A DNA stretch of 64,000 bases from Pseudomonas agarici (lineage in GTDB: Bacteria; Pseudomonadota; Gammaproteobacteria; Pseudomonadales; Pseudomonadaceae). Position 1 is the stretch's first letter. Every line of letters begins with the position of its first letter. Location: contig NZ_FOAR01000005.1 in assembly GCF_900109755.1 (NCBI RefSeq), forward strand, positions 62,001-126,000, given 5' to 3'. Positions 38,652-47,328 of the stretch are shown here, piece by piece. The translations under genes and the position numbers were made by a program. Below the pieces are notes generated by a model that searched no databases, was not told the DNA's origin, and was given only the letters and a program-made list of their open reading frames with translations.

Positions 38652-39614
38652 ATGGTGGTAAGTCCAGTCATGACAGCCCTGATATCCCGACCTTCGAGCG
38701 CCGCCAGCGGTTTGCCGCTTCTGAGTATCACCCAAGGGGTGCATCAGGGGGTATCGCTGGTTCTGGAGGCACCGACCTACCTGATCGGCGGCGCCGTAAC
38801 GGCTGATCTGATGCTACGCGATTCAGGCATCGCTGCGGAGCATCTGCGCCTGCGTTTCGACGGTGCCTACGTTGCCATCGAGGCTCTGGGGGGTGACATA
38901 AGGGTCATCGGCGATAGCGCACGCAGCGTGACGGTCCCCTTGGGTAATGGCCATCGGGCGCGAATGCCGCTGCGGATCCTGCTGGACACCGTCGAGTTGC
39001 AACTCGCCTTTGATCGCGAGCCCTTGCCCCCGCTGAGTGTCCGCACGCCAATTGCCAGTGCACCGAACAGCGTCACCAGTAGTGGTTGGCGCTGGATTGC
39101 TCTGGGTTTACTGGCGGTCTGTGCTACCACCGCCTTTGCGTTACGCAGTGAGCCGCTACCTGTTGTCGATTCGATCAGCGTGGCTTCTCCCGCCGAGCTC
39201 GGCGTCGGCCAGCCTGCGCTAACCCTGGCCGAAGCCAAAGGGTATCTCGATAACGGTTTGCGTGCGGCTCGCCTGAGCGGCATCACGGTGCAGCTCAAGG
39301 AGGGTCAGCTACTGGCCCTTGGCTCGTTCGACGCTACCCAGAAACCGCAATGGATCGCCCTGCAGAAAGGCTTCGACAGCCGTTATGGTCGCACTTTCAT
39401 CCTGCATCAGAACGTCAGTGTGCGCGAAGGCGTGGCCGCACCACGGGTACGTTTCCAGGCTGTTTGGTTCGGCGCCAATCCTTATGTGGTCAACGACTCC
39501 GGCATGCGCCTCTATCCCGGTGCCGCGTTGCCGGACAATTGGGTGATCGAGCGGATTGAAAATAACGAGGTTGTCCTCGCTCGTGGCGAAGAACGCTTCA
39601 CCTTCACTTTATGA
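38652..39614 (+). CDS. sctD: Type III secretion inner-membrane ring protein SctD
   Basis: A 320-residue protein with an N-terminal FHA-like domain (residues 25-115: VLEAPTYLIGGAVTADLMLRD), a single membrane helix (about 143-165, SGWRWIALGLLAVCATTAFA) and a periplasmic region with ring-building motifs (VQLKEGQLLALGSFD). This is the YscD/HrpW-HrpQ layout, though with a short periplasmic part of about 155 residues. SctD with SctJ forms the basal-body inner rings. ATG 38652 has a poorly spaced GGAG; ATG 38670 is an equally good alternative. Confidence 0.75.
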   Translation: MVVSPVMTALISRPSSAASGLPLLSITQGVHQGVSLVLEAPTYLIGGAVTADLMLRDSGIAAEHLRLRFDGAYVAIEALGGDIRVIGDSARSVTVPLGNGHRARMPLRILLDTVELQLAFDREPLPPLSVRTPIASAPNSVTSSGWRWIALGLLAVCATTAFALRSEPLPVVDSISVASPAELGVGQPALTLAEAKGYLDNGLRAARLSGITVQLKEGQLLALGSFDATQKPQWIALQKGFDSRYGRTFILHQNVSVREGVAAPRVRFQAVWFGANPYVVNDSGMRLYPGAALPDNWVIERIENNEVVLARGEERFTFTL

Positions 39615-39642
39615 CCCGCACCATCCGAAGGAAGCGTGAACG

Positions 39643-40002
39643 ATGAGAATTGTCGATCGCCCGTCAGTGCAACTGACCGACAAAACCGCTGCGATCCAAA
39701 GCATCAATGCCGTTAGCCAGCGCCAGGCGGCGAGCTTCGAGGCGGTTCTGCGCAAGCGCGAGGTGCGAGCCCGTCAGGCCCTGCGCGGACACACCAGCGA
39801 AGCAGACGCGGCGTCGAGTGTCAGCCCCGAACTGTTCGGCAACGGTCGTTCCCTGGAAATTCTGCAACGGGTGCTGGAGCAGGTCTTGCCAGCCCTGGAT
39901 TTCGAGCCACAAGTGCGTGAGATGGCCGAGGACTTTATTCGTGAGGAAATCGAAACCCGCCAGCAAGTCGAACAGCAGCGCGCCGAGGTACAGGTGTCAT
40001 GA
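39643..40002 (+). CDS. Small T3SS-cluster protein of unknown function
   Basis: A 119-residue acidic, helical protein (MRIVDRPSVQLTDKTAAIQS...), charged and coiled-coil-like at its C-terminus (DFIREEIETRQQVEQQR). A GAAGGAAG-type site precedes the ATG. No signal peptide or membrane helix. It lies between sctD and a TPR chaperone gene and overlaps the latter by 4 bp, so it probably belongs to the same apparatus, perhaps as a chaperone or needle-subunit regulator. Not matched to a named family. Confidence 0.7.
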   Translation: MRIVDRPSVQLTDKTAAIQSINAVSQRQAASFEAVLRKREVRARQALRGHTSEADAASSVSPELFGNGRSLEILQRVLEQVLPALDFEPQVREMAEDFIREEIETRQQVEQQRAEVQVS

Positions 40003-40334
40003 ACCGTGAAGACGAGGACCTTGCCGCGTTGCTCAAGAGCATGGGCGAGTTGTATCGGCGCAACGGCCAGACCCCGCGCGCTCTGGTGATGCTGCTGATC
40101 GCCGTGCAGGTTTCACCACGCGACGGTGAACTGCTGCGCAGCCTGGCCATGGCCTTTACCGATGCTGGCGATGGGCTGCGCGCCCTGGCGGCACTGGATC
40201 GCCTGCGCGCTCTGGAGGGCGAGTCTCGCGGCGAGCTGCTGCTGCGCAGCCGGGCGCTCTGGGTGGTGGGCAACGAAGAGGATGCGCGGCTGTGTTTCAA
40301 ACGTTACCTGGCGGCGCGGAGGGCCGAACAATGA
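39999..40334 (+). CDS. TPR-type T3SS chaperone
   Basis: A 111-residue protein made of about two and a half TPR-like helical pairs (GELYRRNGQTPRALVMLLIAV; LAMAFTDAGDGLRALAALDR; ALWVVGNEEDARLCFKRYL). Such small TPR proteins (SctG/YscG type; y4yS next to rhcV in rhizobia) bind needle or pilus subunits before export. Overlaps both neighbours by 4 bp, including sctV downstream, so it is translationally coupled to the export gate gene. Confidence 0.7.
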   Translation: MNREDEDLAALLKSMGELYRRNGQTPRALVMLLIAVQVSPRDGELLRSLAMAFTDAGDGLRALAALDRLRALEGESRGELLLRSRALWVVGNEEDARLCFKRYLAARRAEQ

Positions 40335-42472
40335 ACTTCAGCCAGCAACTCAATAACCTGGCCCGACGCGCTTCTCAGCGCAGCGACGTGATCATTGTCG
40401 CGTTCATGTTGATGGCCATTGTGATGATGATCATCCCGCTGCCCACCTATATGGTGGACATGCTGATCGCGCTGAACATCGCCCTGAGCATCCTGATCCT
40501 GATCGTCGCGTTCTACATTTCCCATTCGGTGGAGTTTTCCGCGCTGCCACCGCTGATCCTGCTCAGCACGCTGTTTCGCCTGTCACTGTCGATCACCACC
40601 ACGCGCCTGATCCTGCTGGACGGCAATGCCGGACATATCGTCAAGGCCTTCGGCGACTTTGTGATCGCCGGGCAGGTGGTGGTGGGCTTGGTGGTGTTTC
40701 TGATCATCACCGTGGCGCAGTTTGTCGTCATCACCAAGGGCGCCGAACGGGTGGCCGAAGTGGCGGCGCGTTTCACCCTGGATGCGATGCCTGGCAAGCA
40801 GATGAGCATCGACAACGATTTGCGCAACGGCGATATCGACCAGGCCGAGGCGCGTCGGCGGCGTTCGCGGCTGGAGCGGGAAAGCCAGATGTTCGGCGCG
40901 ATGGACGGTGCGATGAAGTTCGTCAAGGGCGATGCCATCGCTGGCCTGGTGATTCTGCTGGTCAACCTGCTGGGCGGGATGCTCATTGGGATGCTCGAAC
41001 GCGGCATGAGCTTCGCCAATGCGGTGCACACCTATTCGTTGCTGACCGTGGGTGACGGCCTGATTGCGCAGATCCCCGCGCTGCTGATCTCGGTGGCCGC
41101 CGGCACCGTGGTGACCCGAGTCAATAGCGACGGCGTGCAGGGCGACCTCGGCACCGAGATTGTCCGACAACTGGGTGCCAGTCAGCGCGCGCTGATTCTG
41201 ACCGCGCTGATTCTGGCCGGGGTTAGCCTGTTGCCGGGTTTTCCTTCGGCGATCTTTATCGGCTTGGCGCTGATCATCGGTGGTGCGGTGTTCGGCTTAC
41301 ATCGCCGTGATCGGCTGAATGCTTCGGCGGAGATCGAAGAGCAGGCTGAACTCATCAGCGAGCCGCAAGCCGAAGCGTTGGCGCAGCCCTTGCCCGAGTT
41401 GGTGCCTGATAGCCGGGTCCTGCTGGTGCTGGGACCCGCCCTGGCTGAAGTCTCGTCACTGCATTCGTTGCGCCAGAAGATCGAAGCTCTGTGCCATGAG
41501 ATTCGTAACGACCTGGGGGTGGACATCCCGCTGCCCGGAGTCTATGTCGACAATGCCCTGGGCGCCGAGCATTTTCGGGTCGAATTCGAAGGTGTCCCCG
41601 TCAGCGAGGGTCAACTCCCCGCCGGTCGTTTGTTGCTGCAGGACGACTCGGTACACCTGAGCTTACTGGAAATCCCCGGACTGGAAGCCGACTCACCGTT
41701 GTCCCGGCGTCCGGCACAGTGGGTCGAGGCGAGCCACGAAGAAAACCTGCGTAGTTCCGGTACCGCCTTCCTGTTTCCCGACGAGGTCCTGCGCGCGGTG
41801 CTTGAACGCAGCCTGCGGCACTATGCGGGGGATTTTCTCGGTATCCAGGAAACCCGCCAACTACTTGCTCGCCTGGAGTCCGGCTACGGCGAGTTGGTCA
41901 AGGAGGCCTTGCGCGTGGTGCCGTTGCAGCGCATGGCCGAAACCCTGCGTCATGTGGTCGCCGAGGGCGTGTCGATCCGCAACCAGCGAGCGCTGTTGGA
42001 GGCCATGGTGGAGTGGGGCGCCCGTGAAAGCGATGCCGCTCGGTTGGGCGAGCATATGCGCGCGGCGTTGGCCCGGCAGATTTGCCATCAATACGCCGAC
42101 CGTAACCGGGTCATCAGTGCCTTTGTGCTCTCGCCGCCGTTGGAGGAACAGTTGCGTGCGGCCCTGCGCCGGCCAGAGCCGACCCGGGAGCTGGTGCCGG
42201 AAGAGATCAACCGCTCGCTGATCAGCCAGCTACGCCAGGCCTGCGACAAGCTCCCGGCCCACAACCGCACCGTGTTGCTGGTCCATGCCGACTTGCGCCG
42301 AAGCATGCGTCGCCTGGTTCAGCGAGCGCAAGTCGAGCTGCCAGTGCTGTCGTTCCGCGAACTGACCACCGAATACAACCTGCAAGCTCTGGTTACTCTC
42401 GGCCTGCCCGATGCCGCTTATCGCCGGAACACCGCCGGTGCCTCGGTCACCTCTTTAGCGAGCGCTTCATGA
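40331..42472 (+). CDS. sctV: Type III export gate protein SctV
   Basis: A 713-residue FlhA-family protein. The N-terminal half has about eight helices with the conserved blocks LPPLILLSTLFRLSLSITTT and VVITKGAERVAEVAARFTLD followed by AMPGKQMSIDNDLRNG, the FHIPEP-type loop. The C-terminal half is the cytosolic nonamer-forming domain (from about residue 350). It forms the export gate with SctR, S, T and U. The start at 40331 overlaps the chaperone stop. The secretin gene overlaps its end by 4 bp. Confidence 0.95.
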   Translation: MNFSQQLNNLARRASQRSDVIIVAFMLMAIVMMIIPLPTYMVDMLIALNIALSILILIVAFYISHSVEFSALPPLILLSTLFRLSLSITTTRLILLDGNAGHIVKAFGDFVIAGQVVVGLVVFLIITVAQFVVITKGAERVAEVAARFTLDAMPGKQMSIDNDLRNGDIDQAEARRRRSRLERESQMFGAMDGAMKFVKGDAIAGLVILLVNLLGGMLIGMLERGMSFANAVHTYSLLTVGDGLIAQIPALLISVAAGTVVTRVNSDGVQGDLGTEIVRQLGASQRALILTALILAGVSLLPGFPSAIFIGLALIIGGAVFGLHRRDRLNASAEIEEQAELISEPQAEALAQPLPELVPDSRVLLVLGPALAEVSSLHSLRQKIEALCHEIRNDLGVDIPLPGVYVDNALGAEHFRVEFEGVPVSEGQLPAGRLLLQDDSVHLSLLEIPGLEADSPLSRRPAQWVEASHEENLRSSGTAFLFPDEVLRAVLERSLRHYAGDFLGIQETRQLLARLESGYGELVKEALRVVPLQRMAETLRHVVAEGVSIRNQRALLEAMVEWGARESDAARLGEHMRAALARQICHQYADRNRVISAFVLSPPLEEQLRAALRRPEPTRELVPEEINRSLISQLRQACDKLPAHNRTVLLVHADLRRSMRRLVQRAQVELPVLSFRELTTEYNLQALVTLGLPDAAYRRNTAGASVTSLASAS

Positions 42473-43773
42473 GACGATTCCCTCCACTCTGGCTCCTCCT
42501 TTTGATCCTGCTGGCGCCTGGTCTGCAAGCGGCCCAGGACATTGCCAGCGGCAGCCATGGCAACCTCGACCTGGCGGCCGGGGAGGGGCGTATCCTGCAT
42601 TTCAGCGTCCCTGTCGACTCGGTGATGGTTGCCGACCCGGCGGTGGCCGATGTGCAAGTGGTATCGCCCGGACAGATCTATGTGTTCGGCAAGAGCGTCG
42701 GCCAGACCAGTCTGATCACCCTGGATAGCGCCGGCAAAGAGCTGGCCTCGCTGATCCTGGCGATCAGCACCGGTAGCCAGGCCGTCGCGCAACCCTTGCG
42801 CGAGCTTCACCCCACCAGCACGGCACGGATCAGCGGCGCCGGCAACCGGATGCTGGCTCAAGGCAACGTCGGCAGCGTTGCCGAGGCCGCAGACTTGAAT
42901 GCCTTGCTCGATCCCCGCGGGCAAAATTTCCAGGGCAGTGTCAACGGTGCGACCTATCCCGGTTCGGCCCAGGTCAATATTCGTGTGCGCTTTGCTGAAG
43001 TCTCGCGCTCCGAGTTGCTGAGCTACGGGGTCAACTGGAATTCGCTGTTCAATAACGGCACCTTCTCTTTCGGCCTGATCACTGGCAGTTCGCTTGCCAC
43101 CAGTGCGATATCGGGCTCAAGCAACGTGATCAGCGGCGGGCTCAGCTCCGGTAACGTGAATATCGACGCAATGCTTGAGGCATTGCAAAGCAACGGTATC
43201 CTGGAAATCCTCGCCGAACCGAATATCACTGCCATGACCGGCCAGACCGCGAGCTTCCTCGCCGGCGGCGAAGTACCGGTCCCGGTGCCGGTCAGCCGTG
43301 ACCTGGTGGGGATCGAATACAAGTCCTTCGGCGTGTCGCTGCAATTCAACCCGACGCTGCTACCCAACGGCCGGATTGCCCTGCAGGTACGGCCCGAGGT
43401 CAGCAGCTTGATGGACAGCAACCCCGTCACCATTTCCGGCATCCAGGTGCCATCGTTTCGGGTCCGCCGGGCCGACACGCGGGTCGAGGTCGGCAGCGGC
43501 CAGACCTTCGCGATCGCTGGCTTGTTCCAGCGCGAGACCAGCCAGGACGTCGACAAGCTGCCGATGCTCGGCGAGTTACCGGTACTAGGCAACCTGTTCC
43601 GCTCCAAGCGTTTCCAGCGCAATGAAACCGAGCTGGTGATCCTGATCACTCCCTATCTGGTGGAGCCGGTACGCGGTCGTACCTTGGCGACACCGCTGGA
43701 CGGCATGCAGGGCACCACCACGGCCTCCGCCGGACCGCGCAGCGGCGGCGCGTTCGGCTTCTACATGAACTGA
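42469..43773 (+). CDS. sctC2: Secretin C-terminal partner SctC2 (RhcC2/CpaC-like)
   Basis: A 434-residue protein with a signal peptide (residues 1-21). It has an N-terminal domain of the kind found in Tad-pilus secretins (AAGEGRILHFSVPVDSVMVADPAVADVQV, given in two parts: AAGEGRILHFSVPVDS and VMVADPAVADVQV) and a C-terminal secretin barrel (ILEILAEPNITAMTGQTASF, AGGEVPVPVPVS, ELPVLGNLFRS). It lacks the usual T3SS N0/N1 head, encoded separately at 45215, so the secretin is split as in rhizobial RhcC1/RhcC2. It forms the outer-membrane pore. Confidence 0.88.
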   Translation: MRRFPPLWLLLLILLAPGLQAAQDIASGSHGNLDLAAGEGRILHFSVPVDSVMVADPAVADVQVVSPGQIYVFGKSVGQTSLITLDSAGKELASLILAISTGSQAVAQPLRELHPTSTARISGAGNRMLAQGNVGSVAEAADLNALLDPRGQNFQGSVNGATYPGSAQVNIRVRFAEVSRSELLSYGVNWNSLFNNGTFSFGLITGSSLATSAISGSSNVISGGLSSGNVNIDAMLEALQSNGILEILAEPNITAMTGQTASFLAGGEVPVPVPVSRDLVGIEYKSFGVSLQFNPTLLPNGRIALQVRPEVSSLMDSNPVTISGIQVPSFRVRRADTRVEVGSGQTFAIAGLFQRETSQDVDKLPMLGELPVLGNLFRSKRFQRNETELVILITPYLVEPVRGRTLATPLDGMQGTTTASAGPRSGGAFGFYMN

Positions 43774-43789
43774 TCCGGGAGTCGAGACT

Positions 43790-44203
43790 ATGCAAAGCCT
43801 GTCGTTTATACCCGTCCTGGCCTCGCTAGTGTTGCTGGGCGCCTGCAAGACCCATCTCGAACCGGTGGCCTATTCGGCGGATTACCTCAGTGCCCGCGAT
43901 GCAAACGGGCGCGCCGGGCTGATCCCGGTGGAGTGCCAGAAACCGCCGCGAACCAATCGGGAAGTGGTAGGGGATGAGCCGGATCTGAGCTCGACCTTGC
44001 CCTTGGGGTGCGCCAACAATCTGAATCTGTTGCAAATGGTCGAGCAGCGCCAGGACCTGGTTCAGGGCCGCAGCACCGGCCCGACCATGGCCGCGCCAGT
44101 GGGGCGAGCGGCGCAGATCTATATCGAAGGACAGGACCGGCAAAAGCAGGAGCGCCGCGAAGCGGTGCAGGAAGCCCAGACCAGCACCGGGGCCGCTCAA
44201 TGA
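43790..44203 (+). CDS. CpaD-like lipoprotein
   Basis: A 137-residue lipoprotein with lipobox LLGAC (Cys 19). The segment LPLGCANNLNLLQMVEQRQD followed by LVQGRSTGP matches the pattern of CpaD/RcpB proteins of Tad pili, where a GCA-x-NNL-x-x-MV motif is conserved. In Tad systems CpaD is an outer-membrane partner of the CpaC secretin. Its position 17 bp after the CpaC-like secretin gene fits that pairing. A stand-alone T3SS does not normally encode such a protein. Confidence 0.7.
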   Translation: MQSLSFIPVLASLVLLGACKTHLEPVAYSADYLSARDANGRAGLIPVECQKPPRTNREVVGDEPDLSSTLPLGCANNLNLLQMVEQRQDLVQGRSTGPTMAAPVGRAAQIYIEGQDRQKQERREAVQEAQTSTGAAQ

Positions 44204-44214
44204 ATGGGGGCGGA

Positions 44215-45009
44215 TCAGTGACTGTCGATCAACCCCAGCTCGCGTGCCTGGGCGGCTGGATCGGCGATGGCCTTGATGCGTCGGGCTTCGACCAGCAGCC
44301 GTTGCTGCTCGGCCGGCGCAATATCGTCCAGCGCCAGCGTGCTCAACTGCGCTTCACGCCCGGCCAGTACCAGGATCAGCAGTTCGTTGCGCTGGTGCCG
44401 AGGCTGCGCCCGAGGCGATTGGCCGACCTGACGAATACTGCTCAGGGCCTGATCGGCCTTGCCGCCCAGGACATAGGCCAGGGCCAGGTTGCACTGAGTA
44501 TCCAGGTCAGTAGGGGCCAGGGCCAGGCTCTTGCCGAAAGCCGCCTGGGCGTCTGCGGTCTGGCCGCGCAGTACCTGAGCGATACCCAGCCGATTGTAGG
44601 CCTGCGGCGTGTTCAACGTGCTCGCCGCCTGGGTCAGGGCAACCGCCGCGCGGTCGAGCTTGCCTTGGCGCAGTTGCGCCGTGCCCAGCCCCAGCAGCGC
44701 GACGGGGTCGTCACGCTTGAGCTCCAGGCCCTGCTGGAAAGCGCGTTCGGCAGCCCGCGCATCGCCACTGTCGAGCCGCGCCTGACCGAGCTTGCGCCAG
44801 GCCTCGATCTCGGCACCCGGTTGGGCCGCAGCTTTTTCATACAGCGCCGCCGCCGTGCCCGGATCGCCACGACCGTTGACGTCATTGGCCAGGCGCATGA
44901 ACCGCTGGTAGCTGTCACCGCCGCCGGTCGCGTTGTCAGGGGTGTTGGCACAGGACACCAGCAGCAGGCTGCTCAACAGCAACAGGGCGGACGGGAAAGG
45001 CTTGGGCAA
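44215..45009 (-). CDS. TadD-like TPR lipoprotein, possible secretin pilotin
   Basis: A 264-residue lipoprotein (lipobox LLVSC, Cys 20) followed by at least four TPR repeats (AWRKLGQARLDSGDARAAER; AVALLGLGTAQLRQGKLDR; AYNRLGIAQVLRGQTADAQA; CNLALAYVLGGKADQALSSI). This resembles TadD, a TPR lipoprotein that assists secretin assembly in Tad pili. It is the only gene of the cluster on the minus strand, lying between the two secretin halves, as described for the TPR gene of P. syringae T3SS-2 (recalled). It is divergent from sctC1 across a 205-bp promoter region. Confidence 0.75.
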   Translation of the reverse strand: MPKPFPSALLLLSSLLLVSCANTPDNATGGGDSYQRFMRLANDVNGRGDPGTAAALYEKAAAQPGAEIEAWRKLGQARLDSGDARAAERAFQQGLELKRDDPVALLGLGTAQLRQGKLDRAAVALTQAASTLNTPQAYNRLGIAQVLRGQTADAQAAFGKSLALAPTDLDTQCNLALAYVLGGKADQALSSIRQVGQSPRAQPRHQRNELLILVLAGREAQLSTLALDDIAPAEQQRLLVEARRIKAIADPAAQARELGLIDSH

Positions 45010-45214
45010 GACTGCAACTCCTCAGGCAAGGGGGAACACATGACAACTTGGACGGCGAGTGTGACACCCGAAAGTCATTTTATCGACCCTGAAATGCGGT
45101 CCGATTGTTTTATGTCCGAAGCCATGGAAAACGTCTTCGGGGATTGTAAGTGCTCTCAGTGGCAAGCGAGGTTTCAGGGCGGGTGTTCGATCCCTCTGCG
45201 GGGAAATGGCGTCC

Positions 45215-45784
45215 ATGATTAATCTGCTGCGATTGCTGGTGGGGTTTGTAGCGCTGATCGGTGCGCTTGCCCAAGCGGCCGACGAGCCGGCCTGGTATGC
45301 CCAACCCTATGCCTATGTGCTGGTCGACCAGGACATACGCGGTGCGCTGGAGGAGTTCGGGCACAATCTTGAACTGGTGGTGGTGATGTCCGATAAGGTC
45401 CATGGCAAGGCTCGCAGCCATATCCAGGCCAAGACCGCCGGCGAATTTCTCGACCTGATCACCGACGCCAATGGTCTGACCTGGTTCTTCGACGGCAATG
45501 TGCTGTATGTCAGCACCGACGAAGAAACCGCCACCCGCCTGTTCAAGACCCATGGAGTGGGCCGTGAGCAACTGCAGGCCTACCTGGACGATCTCGATGT
45601 CTTCGGCGAGCACCTGTCGACACATGCGGGACCGCTTGACGACGAACTGTTCGTCTCCGGGCCGCCGGCCTATCTCATGCTGATCCAGCAACACCTTGAC
45701 CTGCAGCGTCCTGCCGCCGTGCCCGTGGCGGCTCGCGAGCGAGGCGTGCGGGTCTTTCGTGGCAACACAGTCAGTACCGAGTGA
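45215..45784 (+). CDS. sctC1: Secretin N-terminal domain protein SctC1 (RhcC1/NolW-like)
   Basis: From ATG 45215 the protein has 189 residues: a signal peptide (to about residue 21, GALAQAA), then one secretin N0-type and one N1-type domain (YAYVLVDQDIRGALEEFGHN; WFFDGNVLYVSTDEETATRL; FVSGPPAYLMLIQQHLDLQ). It stops where a normal secretin would continue to the barrel. Rhizobial RhcC1/NolW has the same form. GGGGAAA lies 9 bp before ATG 45215; ATG 45206 is too close to it. It heads the long sct operon. Confidence 0.85.
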   Translation: MINLLRLLVGFVALIGALAQAADEPAWYAQPYAYVLVDQDIRGALEEFGHNLELVVVMSDKVHGKARSHIQAKTAGEFLDLITDANGLTWFFDGNVLYVSTDEETATRLFKTHGVGREQLQAYLDDLDVFGEHLSTHAGPLDDELFVSGPPAYLMLIQQHLDLQRPAAVPVAARERGVRVFRGNTVSTE

Positions 45785-45832
45785 CCTTGCAATCCGTGAC
45801 CCCCAAGCAATCCCACTTGAAGGAGATACATC

Positions 45833-46054
45833 ATGGCAGTCAATCCAATCGAAGGCGGCGGTACCCCTGCCGTCGACGCACAAAGTAAGTTCGACGCGGC
45901 GGTCGACAAGGCCAGCGACACCAGCGGCGACGACCAGCAGCTCACCGACTTTATGGTCCAGGGCGCCATTCAGATCGGTGGGCAATTCATCATCATGCCG
46001 CGCCTCAATGAGCTGCTCAACGACGCCATGGCGGACGACGACGGCGACGAATGA
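45833..46054 (+). CDS. Small T3SS protein, candidate needle/pilus subunit (SctF-like)
   Basis: A 73-residue acidic protein (MAVNPIEGGGTPAVDAQSKF...) preceded by a near-ideal AAGGAGA. It has a disordered start, a helix around residues 16-28 and a second helix IGGQFIIMPRLNELLNDAM. It lacks a signal peptide. Size, abundance-type ribosome-binding site and place between sctC1 and sctI fit a needle or pilus subunit. Sequence similarity to YscF/EscF is not visible, so the role is a guess. Confidence 0.55.
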   Translation: MAVNPIEGGGTPAVDAQSKFDAAVDKASDTSGDDQQLTDFMVQGAIQIGGQFIIMPRLNELLNDAMADDDGDE

Positions 46055-46085
46055 TCCCCGGCCCTAACCTACCAGAGGTAACACC

Positions 46086-46541
46086 ATGACAGTGAGTCTA
46101 GCGGCGACAACAGCAACAGCGGCGGCGCCGCCTGCCGGAGGGCAGGGTGGCCTCGTGGCTTCGCAGAATCTCTTCGAGCACATGGCCAACAGTGCCAAGA
46201 GCTCGATGCCCGAAGGTGCAAGCCCGCACCAGATCGGCAGCAACCTGATGGAGCGCCTGAACGGTTTTATCGACCGTTCGCGGACCTTTGCCGAACGGGC
46301 CGATGCCCTGAGCAACGGCTCGCCGATGAGCAATCCACCAGTGGCGAGTCCGACTGCCGCCAGCGGCAGCACGGCGAGTGGCGCCGGCACCGAATCGACA
46401 AAGAAAGTCACCGACCAGCACCTTGACCAGGTCGTGCATTCCCTCAGCCGAATGTTCGACTACTCCATCGAAACCCAAATGGTGGTTCGTGGCGCCACGC
46501 AGATCTCCGGTGCCGCCAATACCTTGTTGCGAGGGCAATAA
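46086..46541 (+). CDS. sctI: Type III inner rod protein SctI (NolB-like)
   Basis: A 151-residue protein whose last 30 residues (FDYSIETQMVVRGATQIS, then GAANTLLRGQ) carry the conserved SctI/PrgJ C-terminal helix. The rest is Ala/Ser/Thr-rich and probably unstructured. Position before sctJ matches nolB before nolT in rhizobia. It would form the inner rod linking export gate and needle. GAGGT precedes the ATG. Confidence 0.75.
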   Translation: MTVSLAATTATAAAPPAGGQGGLVASQNLFEHMANSAKSSMPEGASPHQIGSNLMERLNGFIDRSRTFAERADALSNGSPMSNPPVASPTAASGSTASGAGTESTKKVTDQHLDQVVHSLSRMFDYSIETQMVVRGATQISGAANTLLRGQ

Positions 46542-46545
46542 ACCG

Positions 46546-47328
46546 ATGTCCAGAGCCCAGCGCATATTGCGCTTCGTCATCGTCCTGGTCACCGCCTGTC
46601 TGCTCCAGGCCTGCGACATGGACCTCTACAGCAACCTCGACGAGCGTGAGGCCAACGCAATGGTCGCCGTGCTACTGCGCGACGGCGTCCCGGCCAGCCG
46701 CAAGGTCCAGGATGACGGCCGCATCACCGTGGTGGTGGACAAGGATCGCTTTGCCCAGGCCATGGCACTGCTCGACGCCGCCGGCTTACCGCTGCAGAAC
46801 TTCTCCAATATGGGCGAGGTGTTCAAGGGCAACGGTCTGGTGTCGTCGCCGGTCCAGGAACGGGCGCAGATGGTCTATGCCCTGAGCGAGGAACTGTCGC
46901 ACTCGGTGTCGCAGATCGACGGCATTCTTTCGGCTCGTGTGCATGTGGTACTGCCAGACAACGACCTGCTCAAACGGGTGATTTCACCGTCGTCTGCCTC
47001 GGTGTTGGTGCGTTATGACCCTGGCGTGGATATCGACCCGCTGATTCCCCAGATCAAGACCCTGGTGGCGAACGGTATTTCCGGGCTGAGTTATGACGGT
47101 GTCTCGGTGACGGCGATCAAGGCCGCCGCCGTGCCCGGCAAAGGCCAGGGCCAACCGCCGCTGGCGCGTTTCATGGGCCTGTGGATAGTCGCCGATAACC
47201 TGGCCTGGGCTTGGTTGTTATTCGGCGGCCTGCTGCTGGCGATTGTCGGGCTGGCCTCTGTCCTGTTGTGGCGCCTGCGCCGGCAACGCGACGCGATCGC
47301 CCTGTACCCGCTGAAGGAAAGCCCATGA
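46546..47328 (+). CDS. sctJ: Type III basal-body lipoprotein SctJ
   Basis: A 260-residue lipoprotein of the YscJ/FliF family: lipobox LLQAC (Cys 23), DLYSNLDEREANAMVAVLLR, EGVFKGNGLVSSP-like segment (MGEVFKGNGLVSSPVQERAQ), VHVVLPDNDLLK and a C-terminal membrane helix (AWAWLLFGGLLLAIVGLASV) with a short basic tail. It forms the inner ring with SctD. The stop overlaps the sctK start (ATGA). Confidence 0.93.
   Translation: MSRAQRILRFVIVLVTACLLQACDMDLYSNLDEREANAMVAVLLRDGVPASRKVQDDGRITVVVDKDRFAQAMALLDAAGLPLQNFSNMGEVFKGNGLVSSPVQERAQMVYALSEELSHSVSQIDGILSARVHVVLPDNDLLKRVISPSSASVLVRYDPGVDIDPLIPQIKTLVANGISGLSYDGVSVTAIKAAAVPGKGQGQPPLARFMGLWIVADNLAWAWLLFGGLLLAIVGLASVLLWRLRRQRDAIALYPLKESP

Noticed and set aside
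44008..45222. 404-residue plus-strand frame across the TPR lipoprotein gene
   Set aside because: Antisense to a clear TPR lipoprotein with lipobox; the frame itself is Arg/Gln-rich and has no family.
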